From: Pirellulimonas nuda | Lineage (GTDB): Bacteria; Planctomycetota; Planctomycetia; Pirellulales; Lacipirellulaceae | DNA: 64,000 nt | NCBI RefSeq assembly: GCF_007750855.1 | Contig: NZ_CP036291.1 | Coordinates: forward strand, 3,968,001-4,032,000 | Direction: 5' to 3' | Shown here: piece by piece, positions 9,271 through 18,222 of the stretch | Layout: each line of letters begins with the position of its first letter | How positions within the stretch are numbered: the first letter of the stretch is position 1 | Position numbers and translations under genes: made by a program | Notes under the pieces: generated by a model | What the model was told of the DNA's origin: nothing | What the model saw: only the letters and a program-made list of their open reading frames with translations | The model's database searches: none

Positions 9271-9891
9271 GCACACGCGTGACCGACCTCGGCGAGAGTT
9301 CCTTTGACCGGCTCGACCAGGCCTGCGACGCCTACGAAGCAGCGTGGTCGTCGGGGGCGCCCCCCGATATGCTCGGCTTCCTTGCTCAACAGGGCTGGCG
9401 GCCGGATGCTGCCGACCAATCGCTCTGTCACGAGCTGGTCTGCATCGACTTCGAACACCGTTGGCGGCGGGGTCGGGGCATCGGGAAGGCGGGCGCAGAA
9501 CGTTGCGCAGTTGAGCCACCCGAACATCGTCTCGGTCTGCGAGGTCGGACGCGACGGCGACACGCTCTACATCGTCAGTGAGCTGGTGTGGGGGCCAACG
9601 TTGGCCGACTGGCTGACGGGCCAACAGCTCACCACCCGCGAGGCGGCCCAACTGTGCATGAAGAGTGCCGGCGCGTCGGAGCACGCGCACGGCAGGGGCT
9701 TGAACCACCGCGACCTCAAGCCGGGCAACATCACGCTGAGGCACCCACACGCCATTAAGCTTCAGGGGCGCCAGCTACTGATGATCCTGTCGCACGACCT
9801 GCGGTTTGTCCACTTGCGGTCCGTTTTCTCAAGAACAATGTTGGGCGCCCACTCACGGCGAGCTTTATCCCCGACAACCGAGCGGTTCTAA
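9267..9891 (+). pseudogene. Decayed Hanks-type serine/threonine kinase, internal deletion with frameshift, C-terminus lost
   Basis: Two frames together spell parts of a planctomycete kinase. From GTG 9267 the first frame reads the usual N-terminal region (SSFDRLDQACDAYEAAW, then HELVCIDFEHRWRRG). Around 9470-9500 the sense moves to the +1 frame: NVAQLSHPNIVSVCEVGRDG, DTLYIVSELVWGPTLADWL and the catalytic loop HRDLKPGNI near 9708-9732. The N-lobe with its P-loop and VAIK lysine is absent between these parts, and after HRDLKPGNI there is no DFG or APE, only about 40 unrelated residues to a stop at 9892. So the gene has lost at least the ATP-binding N-lobe, one frame and the C-lobe. Coupling to the sigma gene (GTGA overlap) shows it was once the partner kinase. 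Confidence 0.82.
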
Positions 9892-9928
9892 TACGGGGGT
9901 GACCCGCCCTGCGCTGTGAGACGAGTCG

Positions 9929-12535
9929 ATGGCCCAGCCGTTCCCGCATATCCACCGGCGACCGCCGCGCATCCTCGCGGGGCTCGTGCTGTTGGTCATC
10001 GTGCGGCACGCTGCGGGCGAGGCGCCGAGCCCGGAACAGGTCGAGTTCTTCGAGCGGCGTATCCGGCCGGTGTTGGTCGAGCACTGCTACGAGTGCCACG
10101 CGTCCGATAGCGTTGTCTTGCAGGGCGGTCTGCGCCTCGACACGGCCGTGGGGCTGCAAGCCGGCGGCGTTTCTGGGCCCTCCATCGATCCCGCCAACCC
10201 GGCCGCAAGCGTGCTGCTAGCCGCGTTGCGGTACGAATCGCTTCAGATGCCCCCCGCCGGTCGGCTGCCCGACGCGGTGATCGCTGACTTTGAAACCTGG
10301 GTCGCCGCCGGGGCGCCCGATCCGCGCACGGGCGGCGCAGCCGACACCGAGCAGGCCCCATCGGCAGCCAACCACTGGGCCTTCCAGCGGGTCGCTCCGC
10401 CCGAGCCGCCGCCGACCGACGACCGGTGGCGACGCACGCCTATCGACGCGTTCGTGCTGGCGCGGCAGGTTGATGCGGGCGTGCCCCACGCCCCCGAGGC
10501 TTCGCCTCGGGACCTGCTGCGGAGGGTCGCGTTCGACCTGACCGGCCTTCCTCCGACCGCGGAAGAGGCAGAGCAGTTCGAGGCAGACCCCAGCGACGTG
10601 GCCTACGAAGCGGCCGTCGACTCGCTGCTGGCCTCGCCGCGGTTCGGCGAACGCTGGGGGCGGCACTGGCTGGACGTGGCGCGCTACGCAGACACCAAGG
10701 GCTACGTCTTCCAAGAAGACCGCAACTACCCCAACGCCTACCGCTACCGCGACTGGGTGATCGCCAGTTTCAATCAGGACCTGGCCTACGACCGCTTCCT
10801 CGTGGCGCAGATCGCCGCGGATCAGACCGACGACGACTCCGATGCAGCCGCGATGGGGTTCTTGACCCTCGGCCGTAGGTTCCTCAACAACTCGCACGAC
10901 ATCATCGACGATCGCATCGACGTGGTGACGCGTGGCACGATGGGCCTCACGGTGGCCTGCGCCCGCTGCCACGACCACAAGTACGACCCCATCCCTACCG
11001 CCGACTACTACTCGTTGTACGGGGTGTTCGCCAGCAGCGAAGAGAAGCCGGTCGACAACGCCCCCAACGCGCTGTTTGACCGCGACAAGCCTGTCGAGCC
11101 GGCAGTCTTCTTGCGCGGCAACCCGGGGATGCGCGGCGAGCCCACGCCGCGGCGGTTCCTCTCCTGCCTCGCCGGCGACGACGCGGCCCCGTTCGCGCAC
11201 GGCAGCGGTCGCCGGGAGATGGCCGAGGCCATCGCCAATCCCGACAACCCGCTGACCGCCCGCGTGTGGGCCAACCGCGTGTGGGGCTGGCTGTTCGGGC
11301 GGGGGCTGTCGGCGACCGCCAGCGACTTTGGCCTGCGGGGTGACCCGCCAACGCACCCGGAACTGCTCGACTACTTGGCGGATTCGCTGACCAACGATGG
11401 CTGGTCGACCAAGCGGCTGATCCGTCGCATCGTGCTGTCGAGCACCTACCGGCAGAGCGCCGTCGGCGCGCCCGGCGCGGCGCAGGCCGACCCCGAGAAC
11501 CGCCTGCTAACCCGGATGAACCGCCGCCGGCTCGACCTTGAGCAGACCCGAGACGCGGTGCTGGCGGTGAGCGGCCGCCTCGACTTGACGATGGAGGGCC
11601 CTTCGCAGCCGATCGCGGAGCAGCCCGGCACGACGCGTCGCGCCGTGTACGGGTTTGTTGAGCGGCAGAACCTGCCGGCCTATTTCCGCACCTTCGACTT
11701 CGCCAGCCCCGACGCGTCGTCCGCCGGTCGCGCGGTCACCACGTCGCCCCAGCAGGCGCTCTACTTCCTGAACAGCCCGCTGATGCTGACCAGCGCCTCG
11801 GCGCTGGCCGAGCGGAGCCTCGATTCCGCCACCTCAACCGACGACCGGCAGCGCGCCGTGCGGATGTTCCGTCTCGCCCTGGGCAGGTCGCCTCTGCCGG
11901 CGGAGCTCGACGCCTTGCTGTCGTTCGTGCACGACCCGGCCGCCGGCATGCCCGGCGCGGGCCCCGATTGGCGGTTCGGCTGGGGGAGGGGCGCCGCCGA
12001 GGGGGACGCAGTCGATTTCCAAGAGCTGCCTCACTTCACGGGCGACCGCTGGCAGGCGGGCGACAAGCTACCCGACGCGTCGCTGGGCTGGGTGTCGCTG
12101 CAGGCGGGCGGGGGCCACCCGGGCGACCCCGCGCACCCAGCAGTGCGCCGGTGGGTGGCGCCCGCGGCGGGCCGGCTCGCCATCGACGGTGAGTTGAAGC
12201 ACCCTTCCGACCAGGGAGACGGCGTCCGCGGGCGGCTGGTCAGCTCTCGGCAGGGGGTGCTCGGAGAGTGGGTCGCCACGCACAGCCAGTCCCGCACCGA
12301 CGCGCAGATCCAGGTCGCGGCGGGAGAGACCATCGACTTCGTCACCGACTGCCGAGCCAACGAGAACAGCGACTCCTTCCAATGGGGAGTCACGCTGCGG
12401 CTCGACGGCGCCGGGTCGCAAAGACGCTGGGACTCGACGTCCGGGTTTCGCGGCCCGACGCCCCCGCCGCTAGACTGCTGGGGCCGGCTCGCCCAGACGC
12501 TGTTGATGAGCAACGAGTTCTTGTTCCTCGACTAA
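9929..12535 (+). CDS. Secreted planctomycete cytochrome / DUF1549-DUF1553 protein (locus A)
   Basis: An 868-residue protein with a signal-like N-terminus (residues 13-30). Domain order: PSCyt1-type heme motif CYECH (C53, C56, H57); PSCyt2/DUF1549 (FGERWGRHWLDVARYADTKG, broken here as FGERWGRHWLDV and ARYADT); a second motif CARCHDHKYDP (C344, C347, H348); and PSD1/DUF1553 (LTARVWANRVWGWLFGRGLS, FLNSPLM). About residues 670-848 form a beta-rich insert with a lectin-like look (LAIDGELKHPSDQGDG, GETIDFVTDC) just before the final LMSNEFLFLD. Families of this type occur in large numbers in planctomycetes, usually next to DUF1501, and are thought to act outside the cytoplasm in polysaccharide use; the activity is unproven. 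The DUF1501 partner follows after 179 bp. Confidence 0.92.
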   Translation: MAQPFPHIHRRPPRILAGLVLLVIVRHAAGEAPSPEQVEFFERRIRPVLVEHCYECHASDSVVLQGGLRLDTAVGLQAGGVSGPSIDPANPAASVLLAALRYESLQMPPAGRLPDAVIADFETWVAAGAPDPRTGGAADTEQAPSAANHWAFQRVAPPEPPPTDDRWRRTPIDAFVLARQVDAGVPHAPEASPRDLLRRVAFDLTGLPPTAEEAEQFEADPSDVAYEAAVDSLLASPRFGERWGRHWLDVARYADTKGYVFQEDRNYPNAYRYRDWVIASFNQDLAYDRFLVAQIAADQTDDDSDAAAMGFLTLGRRFLNNSHDIIDDRIDVVTRGTMGLTVACARCHDHKYDPIPTADYYSLYGVFASSEEKPVDNAPNALFDRDKPVEPAVFLRGNPGMRGEPTPRRFLSCLAGDDAAPFAHGSGRREMAEAIANPDNPLTARVWANRVWGWLFGRGLSATASDFGLRGDPPTHPELLDYLADSLTNDGWSTKRLIRRIVLSSTYRQSAVGAPGAAQADPENRLLTRMNRRRLDLEQTRDAVLAVSGRLDLTMEGPSQPIAEQPGTTRRAVYGFVERQNLPAYFRTFDFASPDASSAGRAVTTSPQQALYFLNSPLMLTSASALAERSLDSATSTDDRQRAVRMFRLALGRSPLPAELDALLSFVHDPAAGMPGAGPDWRFGWGRGAAEGDAVDFQELPHFTGDRWQAGDKLPDASLGWVSLQAGGGHPGDPAHPAVRRWVAPAAGRLAIDGELKHPSDQGDGVRGRLVSSRQGVLGEWVATHSQSRTDAQIQVAAGETIDFVTDCRANENSDSFQWGVTLRLDGAGSQRRWDSTSGFRGPTPPPLDCWGRLAQTLLMSNEFLFLD

Positions 12536-12557
12536 TTAAGCCACTGCTACGAAACGA

Positions 12558-12690
12558 ACCACGGATCACACGGATCACACGGATTTGATGAAGGCGGTCA
12601 GCTTTCGGCTTGGTTGAGACGCATTCACGAGCCGAAAGCTGATCGCTGAAAGCTAAGAGCCCAATCCGTGCCATCCGTGCTATCCGTGGT
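12558..12690. repeat. Nested inverted-repeat (palindromic) element between DUF1549 and DUF1501 genes
   Basis: The outer arms are 12558-12585 and 12663-12690, each made of three tandem units of the form ATCCGTG/CACGGAT with one or two variable spacer bases, and near-perfect reverse complements of each other. The inner arms at 12598-12610 and 12630-12642 (TCAGCTTTCGGCT and its complement) are perfect, with a 19-nt loop. A partial third copy of the inner arm (GCTGAAAGCT) follows at 12645-12654. The whole 133-bp unit could fold as one long cruciform or mRNA stem. It looks like a dispersed palindromic repeat rather than a simple terminator; it has no U-tract. Confidence 0.85.
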
Positions 12691-12714
12691 CAAACCTTAG
12701 CCACGCGCGAAACC

Positions 12715-14148
12715 ATGAACCCACACGGCCCCGACAACGCGCTCCTCGGCCGGCGCGAGATGCTCACGCGATGCGGCATGGGGCTGGGGGCGATGACCCT
12801 CGGGTCGATGTTGGCCGAGCCTGCCGCTGCCGCCGCGAGCCCGGCAGATTGGCTGGCGCCCAGGCCGCCGCAGTTCGCCGCGCGGGCCAAGCACGTCATC
12901 CACTTGTTTATGAACGGCGGGCCGTCGCACCTCGACACGTTCGACCCCAAGCCGGCGCTGGTGAAGTACGCCGGCAAACCGCTCGAAGGGGGCGCGCCGT
13001 CGACCGAGCGCCCCACCGGCGCCCCCCTCCCCTCCCCCTTTAAGTTCCGCCGCCACGGGGAGAGCGGCATTGAGGTCAGCGAGCTCTTCCCGAATGTCGC
13101 CAAGCGGATCGACGATATCGCCGTCATCCGCTCGATGTACGCCGACGTCCCCAACCACGAGCCTTCGCTGCTGCTGATGAATTGCGGCGACGCACGCCAG
13201 GTGCGCCCCAGCTTCGGGTCGTGGGTCACCTACGGGCTCGGCGCCCAGAACCAGAACCTCCCCGCGTTTGTCGTGCTCTGCCCCGGGGGGTTCCCGATCC
13301 AGGAAACCCAGAACTGGCAGTCCGGGTTCCTCCCCGGGGTCTACCAAGGGAGCTACGTCGACCCCAGCAACGCGTCGATCGAGCAGATGATCGAGCACAT
13401 CCGCAACGACGCCGCCCCCGCCCCCAGCCAGATTGCGCAGTTGGCCCTGATCCGCCGGCTCGACGCCCATCGCCGCGCGGCCGCCGGGGGCGACCCCAAC
13501 CTCGAGTCCCGCATCCAGTCGCTCGAGCTCGGCTTCCGCATGCAGTCCGAAGCGACCGACGCCTTCGACCTCAGCGGCGAGCCCCAGCACATCCGCGACC
13601 TGTACGGCCCCGGCGTGCAGGGTCGGCAGATGCTGCTCGCCCGCCGGCTGGTGGAGCGCGGCGTGCGGACCGTGCAGGTGTGGCACGGCGCGGGCCAACC
13701 CTGGGACAGCCACGACGACCTGGAGATCCAGCACCGCCGCTTGGCGGGAGAGTGCGACCAGGCCATCGGGGCCTTGCTGCACGACCTCAAACAACGCGGG
13801 CTGCTGGACGAAACGCTGGTGCTGTGGGGGGGCGAGTTCGGCCGCACGCCGACGGTCGAGCTCCCCAAGGAGGGCTCGAACGCCGGCAAAATCAACGGAC
13901 GCGACCACAACCACTACGGCTTCACCGTGTGGATGGCGGGCGGCGGCGTCCGTGGCGGGCAGGTATACGGCGCCACCGACGAGCTCGGCTTCAAGGCGGT
14001 CGAAGACCGCGTCCACGTGCACGACCTGCACGCCACCATGCTGAGGCTGCTGGGCTTCGACCACACCCAGCTCACCTACCGGCACGCCGGCCGCGACTTT
14101 CGATTGACCGACGTGCATGGCCGGGTGATCGACCGGCTGATCGCTTAG
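12715..14148 (+). CDS. DUF1501 secreted protein (sulfatase/alkaline-phosphatase-like fold), partner of locus A
   Basis: A 477-residue protein with a Tat-like N-terminus (GRREMLTRCGMGLGAMTLGS), as is usual for DUF1501. Characteristic blocks: HLFMNGGPSHLDTFDPKP near residue 60, [61 protein letters not shown], and the terminal VHDLHATMLRLLGFDHTQLT (quoted at 20). These His/Asp/Glu clusters fit the alkaline-phosphatase-like metal site of the family; substrates are unknown. It follows the DUF1549/1553 gene on the same strand, 179 bp downstream with a palindromic repeat between. Nothing in the gene looks broken. Confidence 0.93.
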   Translation: MNPHGPDNALLGRREMLTRCGMGLGAMTLGSMLAEPAAAAASPADWLAPRPPQFAARAKHVIHLFMNGGPSHLDTFDPKPALVKYAGKPLEGGAPSTERPTGAPLPSPFKFRRHGESGIEVSELFPNVAKRIDDIAVIRSMYADVPNHEPSLLLMNCGDARQVRPSFGSWVTYGLGAQNQNLPAFVVLCPGGFPIQETQNWQSGFLPGVYQGSYVDPSNASIEQMIEHIRNDAAPAPSQIAQLALIRRLDAHRRAAAGGDPNLESRIQSLELGFRMQSEATDAFDLSGEPQHIRDLYGPGVQGRQMLLARRLVERGVRTVQVWHGAGQPWDSHDDLEIQHRRLAGECDQAIGALLHDLKQRGLLDETLVLWGGEFGRTPTVELPKEGSNAGKINGRDHNHYGFTVWMAGGGVRGGQVYGATDELGFKAVEDRVHVHDLHATMLRLLGFDHTQLTYRHAGRDFRLTDVHGRVIDRLIA

Positions 14149-14189
14149 CGCCGGCTAGGACCGGGGGCGAGGGTCAAGCTCCGGCTGGC

Positions 14190-14963
14190 TCAGGCAGCGG
14201 CCTGAAGCGATCTACGCCCCGCGCGGCTCCGCTTCACCCACACGGCGAGCAGCCCGCCGGCGGCCAAAACGCAGAAGCGAGTCGCAACGCCCGCTTCCGG
14301 GATAGCGGCGAGGTCGCCTCCGGGCTGGGGCTCCGGCTCTGTGACGGTGCGATAGGTCACTCTTATGGTTGCGTCGAGCGACGCGAACATGTTGTTCGGC
14401 CCCACCGGCAGCCGCGGGATGGTGGTTTCGTTGTAGGGGGTCTCTGCCCTCACGGCAGACGTGTGGTAGATCCAGTCTCCCCCGGCCGTTGTGATCTCGG
14501 CGTAGCCCCCCCAGCCGATCCGCGTTGGAGCGTAGATGTGTCCCAACGACATGGCGTTGCCCGAGATATCGGCCCAGGCCATCTGAGTCGCCGGCATCGG
14601 GCTGAAGAATGCGAAGTCGTTTCCGATCGTCACTCCCTCGCCTACGACAGAGCCGAAGGTCGTAGGCAGCGTGTAGGGATTCCCGCCGGAGTCCAATGCC
14701 TGCCAGACCATGGGCGAGTCAGCCTGGAACTGTGGAACCCAAAACTCTTCGCTTCCGTGACCGGGCAGCTCCTTCCAGGACGTGAACCGCAGGGTCCCGT
14801 CTGAGGTGTTCACCTCGCCCGTCCACAACGGTCCTCCGTTGGTCTGGGGGTTCGCCGAGCCACGATCGTAGTATTCGATCCCGACGAGGTCGGCCTGTGC
14901 GGGAATCCCCACGCGCCAGCACGCCAAAAGGGCGAAGAGAAGGATTTGCAAGAATCGAATCAT
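14190..14963 (-). CDS. Secreted protein with degenerate PEP-CTERM-like C-terminus
   Basis: A 257-residue protein from ATG 14963 (an upstream TTG would add six residues). Signal peptide: MIRFLQILLFALLACWRVGI, cleavage near PAQADL. The body is beta-rich with aromatic residues (LRFTSWKELPGHGSEEFWVP) and no recognisable catalytic motif. The C-terminus is IPEAGVATRFCVLAAGGLLA followed by VWVKRSRAGRR: the Pro-Glu-Pro is replaced by Pro-Glu-Ala, but the hydrophobic and basic parts are present. It converges with the DUF1501 gene (41 bp between stops) and is divergent from the PEP-CTERM gene at 15308. Confidence 0.78.
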   Translation of the reverse strand: MIRFLQILLFALLACWRVGIPAQADLVGIEYYDRGSANPQTNGGPLWTGEVNTSDGTLRFTSWKELPGHGSEEFWVPQFQADSPMVWQALDSGGNPYTLPTTFGSVVGEGVTIGNDFAFFSPMPATQMAWADISGNAMSLGHIYAPTRIGWGGYAEITTAGGDWIYHTSAVRAETPYNETTIPRLPVGPNNMFASLDATIRVTYRTVTEPEPQPGGDLAAIPEAGVATRFCVLAAGGLLAVWVKRSRAGRRSLQAAA

Positions 14964-15307
14964 CGCGGCGGAGAAGCTCAACGAAATGAGAAAGGATCAT
15001 CGGCCAAATCTTGGCGGGCAGCGTTTCCTCAGACCAGTAAGTAAAACTTGACGCCAGTGCTAGTGGAACACGCGAAACCCGGGAAGTCCACTGCTTTTCT
15101 GCCTAATATGACTCGCAACGCCCCTAGAACGATCTTCAGCGGAGCCGATCGAGCATGCGTTTTTTTCATTTTTTTGGTTTAGAGTATTGTGGTGAGCCGC
15201 ATCAGCCAGTACATTCCCTATACGCGGCTTACCGCCTGCGTAATCGCTACGCTTGGCAGCATTGCTGTTCCGCTGTTCTGATCTTACACCGATGGGGCTA
15301 GTGTCTA
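14964..15307. other. Divergent intergenic region with T-rich tract
   Basis: 344 bp between two diverging PEP-CTERM-type genes. The notable element is a T-rich tract on the + strand at about 15160-15182 (two T runs of seven split by CA), followed by TTTAGAGTATTG at 15178-15189. This is the most AT-rich place in the area and the likely promoter or 5' leader for the 15308 gene. No gene or RNA is supported in the stretch. Confidence 0.4.
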
Positions 15308-16129
15308 ATGACTACGTCATCCCTTTGTCCGCGATTCGCGGGCCCAACGCCGCTGCTGTCGGCGCTGCTTCTCATGCTGCCTTTGAGCGCCTTTGCGGCG
15401 CCGATCAACCACGGCAACTTCTCTGGTACGACGGTCGACTACCTCGACGTCACCGAAGACACCAACTCCGGCGACACCCAGCCGCTGTTTGGCGCCCCCA
15501 ACATCTCGGGCGACTCGCTCGACTTTGATCCGGTTGGCTTCTCGGCCAATTCGTCCGGCGGCGGGGCTCCTGACCAAACCGACGGGCAACTCAAGTTCAT
15601 GATCCGCGCCAAGGCGGGCAAGGCGATCCAGAGCATCTCGCTCACCGAGGCCGGCGACACCAGCCTCGCCCGCTCGATCGTCTCCAACGAAGACGCCTTC
15701 ACCCAAGTCACCGCGAACATCTTCATCGACGTCCTCGAGGTCAACTTCCTGCCGGTCAGCACCACGCTGAACGCCAACGGCGTGATGACCTTTACGCCCT
15801 CGGGCGGCGACTACCTGCTGAGCACCGACGGCGCGGGCAACCCGACCTACAACACTTCGTGGACGGGCAATTTCTTCTACGAACTCGGTCCGTTGCTCGC
15901 CGCCAATGGCATCACAGGCTTGGTGACCAAGGTCGGGATTAATCTCGACAATACGCTCACCGCCAGCTCCGGCCCGAACTCCTCGGCGCTCATCGCCAAG
16001 AAGGACTTCGACGGGGTCGTGATTACCGTCAACCCCGGCCCGGACAACGTTGTCCCCGAGCCCTCGGCCTGCGTGCTTGCCGCGTTCGGGCTGTTGGCCG
16101 CCTTCGGCGCCCGCCGCTTGCGTGGCTAG
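15308..16129 (+). CDS. PEP-CTERM protein, function unknown
   Basis: A 273-residue secreted protein. Signal segment: residues 13-32 (PTPLLSALLLMLPLSAFAAP, quoted at 20). The middle is a beta-sandwich-like, Gly/Asn/Ser-rich region (VDYLDVTEDTNSGDTQPLFG; GAPDQTDGQLKFMIRAKAGK). It ends NVVPEPSACVLAAFGLLAAF with GARRLRG, a standard PEP-CTERM signal. The composition suggests a calcium- or carbohydrate-binding surface protein, but no family was recognised. A perfect 15-bp stem hairpin lies 41 nt after the stop. Confidence 0.82.
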   Translation: MTTSSLCPRFAGPTPLLSALLLMLPLSAFAAPINHGNFSGTTVDYLDVTEDTNSGDTQPLFGAPNISGDSLDFDPVGFSANSSGGGAPDQTDGQLKFMIRAKAGKAIQSISLTEAGDTSLARSIVSNEDAFTQVTANIFIDVLEVNFLPVSTTLNANGVMTFTPSGGDYLLSTDGAGNPTYNTSWTGNFFYELGPLLAANGITGLVTKVGINLDNTLTASSGPNSSALIAKKDFDGVVITVNPGPDNVVPEPSACVLAAFGLLAAFGARRLRG

Positions 16130-16170
16130 CCGGAGCAACCGAGCGACTGCTCGGCAATCGAAAACCTCAC

Positions 16171-16202
16171 CCAAACGGGGCGGCCTTGGCCGCCCCGTTT
16201 GG
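16171..16202 (+). terminator. Hairpin terminator candidate after PEP-CTERM gene
   Basis: Perfect 15-bp inverted repeat CCAAACGGGGCGGCC at 16171-16185 and its complement at 16188-16202, with only a 2-nt loop (TT), 41 nt beyond the stop at 16129. The outer A/T pairs give a partial U run on either strand. The next gene leftward (16403) is convergent, so the hairpin may serve both directions. Confidence 0.65.
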
Positions 16203-16402
16203 CGTTGGTGGGTCGCCATCCATCGCGCGGTAGCAGGCGGATCGGCGCTGCAGGCCTCTGGCGCCGACTCGCCGCCCGTCGACGCTCGGCGGTCGGGCCG
16301 GAAGTCAGCGTCTCGCCCCAAGCCGCAGGGCAAGGCGCCGCCGCGGAGAACACGATCGCCGCCGTAGCGCGTCGTGTTCTCCGCGAGACGTCCACGATCC
16401 CG

Positions 16403-18013
16403 CTACTTCGCAACCTTGAGCACGTACGCGAACTCCGAGGGCCGCTCTTTCGGGAGCTGGACCGTCAGCCCCTTGGCGTTGCGGGTCCACTTGAGCACTT
16501 CGTCGGAGCCCAGCATCGTGATCGAGGCGATCTCCTCGGGGAAATACTCGCCTCCGCTGGCCAGCGATCGGACGGTGACGCGGTTGTCTTCCGGCCACGC
16601 CAGGCCGGTGACGTAGAGGACGCCGTCGCGGGTGGTGAACCTCAGGTCCTCCGCGGTAAACGGCTTGTCCTGGGCCTCGGACACGTGCCCCGTCGACACC
16701 GACGTCGGCCCCTCGCCGTAGGTCTTCCAGTAGGTGGTGTCGTAAATTGCTTCGCCGTTGATCTTCAGCCACCCGCCGATCGCACGCAGGATCGCCTGAT
16801 CTTCTTCTGGGATGACGCCGTCGGCGCGGGGCCCCACGTTCAACAGCAGGCAGCCGTTCTTGCTGACGATGTCCACCAGGTCGTCCACCAACCGGTCGGG
16901 CGTCTTGTAGCGTTGGTTCTTGGTGTAGCCCCACGAGCTCTCACTCACCGCGGTGTCGGTCTGCCAGAAGGGCTTCCGGATGGCCGCCATCTTGGAACGC
17001 TCCTTGTCCAGCACCGCGGCGCCTTCGGGGAAGGCGTTGAACTTGTAGTTGATGATCCCGACGCCGTCCGGCCAGGCAGACGACCGGTTGTAGTAGTAGG
17101 CGGCGAACCGCTTCAGGTACTCGGCGTACGAGTTGTCTTCGTACGAGGCGTCCTGCTTCGGCGTGATTCCGAAGTCGAACCAGAAGACGTCCGGCTGGTA
17201 CTTGTCCACCAGCTCGCACGATCTGGCCAGCCAGTCGTCCTTGAACTGCTGGTCTTGAGGGGTGAAATGCTTCTTGTAGTCCCACGCGTCCTCTGCGTAC
17301 AGGAACGGCATCGGCCGTCCGTACAGGTCCGCGTACTGGGGATCCGCGTTGTCGTACGACTCGTCGCGGACGTAGAACATCCAGTTGAACGCCCGGTGGC
17401 TGCTGACGCCAAACTTCATCCCTTCGTTGCGGACCGCCTTCGACAGTTCTGCGATGACGTCCCGCTTCGGCCCCATCTGGGTAGCGTCCCAGCGGGTAAA
17501 CGAGCAGTCGTACATCGGGAAGCCGTCGTGATGCTCCGCGACGGGGATGACGTACCGCGCGCCGGTCTCCTTGAACAGCTTGGCCCAGGCCTCGGCGTCG
17601 AAACGCTCGGCCTTGAACTGTGGGATGAAGTCCTTGTAGCCGTGCGTCTTCTGCGGACCGTAGACAGCGAGGTGGTGCTGGAAGAAGTCGTCGCCGCGTC
17701 TTTCTTGCTTGATGTACATCTGGCGCGGGTACCATTCGCTCCCGAACGCGGGAACGCTGTAGGCGCCCCAGTGGATGAAGATGCCGAACTTGGCGTCCTT
17801 GTACCACTGGGGGATCTCGTACCCTTCCAGCGACGACCACTCGGCGCGGAAGGGCCCTTCGGCGATGCCGGCGTCGATCTTGGCCAGCGACGGCTCGACA
17901 AGCGGGTGCGGCTGGGTCGGGTCGCGGGGCGCCTGGGCGAACGCATGGACGCCACTTAGATGGGTCCCGAAGAGGGCGACAATCGTTAGGACGCAGTCAC
18001 GGCGGAAGTGCAT
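16403..18013 (-). CDS. Alpha-L-fucosidase (GH29)
   Basis: A 536-residue secreted enzyme from ATG 18013, where the signal peptide begins (MHFRRDCVLTIVALFGTHLS). GH29 hallmarks are in order: WYKDAKFGIFIHWGAYSVPA (H81-W82), YVIPVAEHHDGFPMYDC (H161-H162), KFGVSSHRAFNW, and DVFWFDFGI in which D280 is the expected catalytic nucleophile. QPDVFWFDFG stands for the family's LWxDGG-type motif with Phe-Gly. A beta-rich C-terminal domain ends at YVLKVAK. It should release alpha-L-fucose from fucoidan, glycans or other fucosylated polymers outside the cytoplasm. The gene follows a secreted FAD enzyme on the same strand after 209 bp and may share its control. Confidence 0.92.
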   Translation of the reverse strand: MHFRRDCVLTIVALFGTHLSGVHAFAQAPRDPTQPHPLVEPSLAKIDAGIAEGPFRAEWSSLEGYEIPQWYKDAKFGIFIHWGAYSVPAFGSEWYPRQMYIKQERRGDDFFQHHLAVYGPQKTHGYKDFIPQFKAERFDAEAWAKLFKETGARYVIPVAEHHDGFPMYDCSFTRWDATQMGPKRDVIAELSKAVRNEGMKFGVSSHRAFNWMFYVRDESYDNADPQYADLYGRPMPFLYAEDAWDYKKHFTPQDQQFKDDWLARSCELVDKYQPDVFWFDFGITPKQDASYEDNSYAEYLKRFAAYYYNRSSAWPDGVGIINYKFNAFPEGAAVLDKERSKMAAIRKPFWQTDTAVSESSWGYTKNQRYKTPDRLVDDLVDIVSKNGCLLLNVGPRADGVIPEEDQAILRAIGGWLKINGEAIYDTTYWKTYGEGPTSVSTGHVSEAQDKPFTAEDLRFTTRDGVLYVTGLAWPEDNRVTVRSLASGGEYFPEEIASITMLGSDEVLKWTRNAKGLTVQLPKERPSEFAYVLKVAK

Positions 18014-18222
18014 GAGGAGTCTCGATTGAGGAGAGGAAGAACGTAATGGCAGATTGTCTGCAACAAGTGTAGTCACGGCGACGCGGCGCTCAACCACCCA
18101 AGGCCAATCGAGGCGGCGCCGGCTCGTCGACTTCTGCGAATTGCCGCCGAGCGCGAAATTGGACGCCGCGCAGCACGCTCGCGACCCGCGCGTGGCAATC
18201 GGGGTGGCTGAACGGGGGGGGC

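Noticed and set aside
12697-14118. Long antisense open frame of 473 codons under the DUF1501 gene
   Set aside because: Composition is that of a GC-rich shadow (runs of Val/Gly/Asp/Arg, no domain), while the opposite strand carries clear DUF1501 motifs.
16199-17959. 586-codon + strand frame opposite the fucosidase gene
   Set aside because: The fucosidase frame holds all GH29 motifs; the opposite frame is low-complexity Val/Arg/Gly with no recognisable fold.
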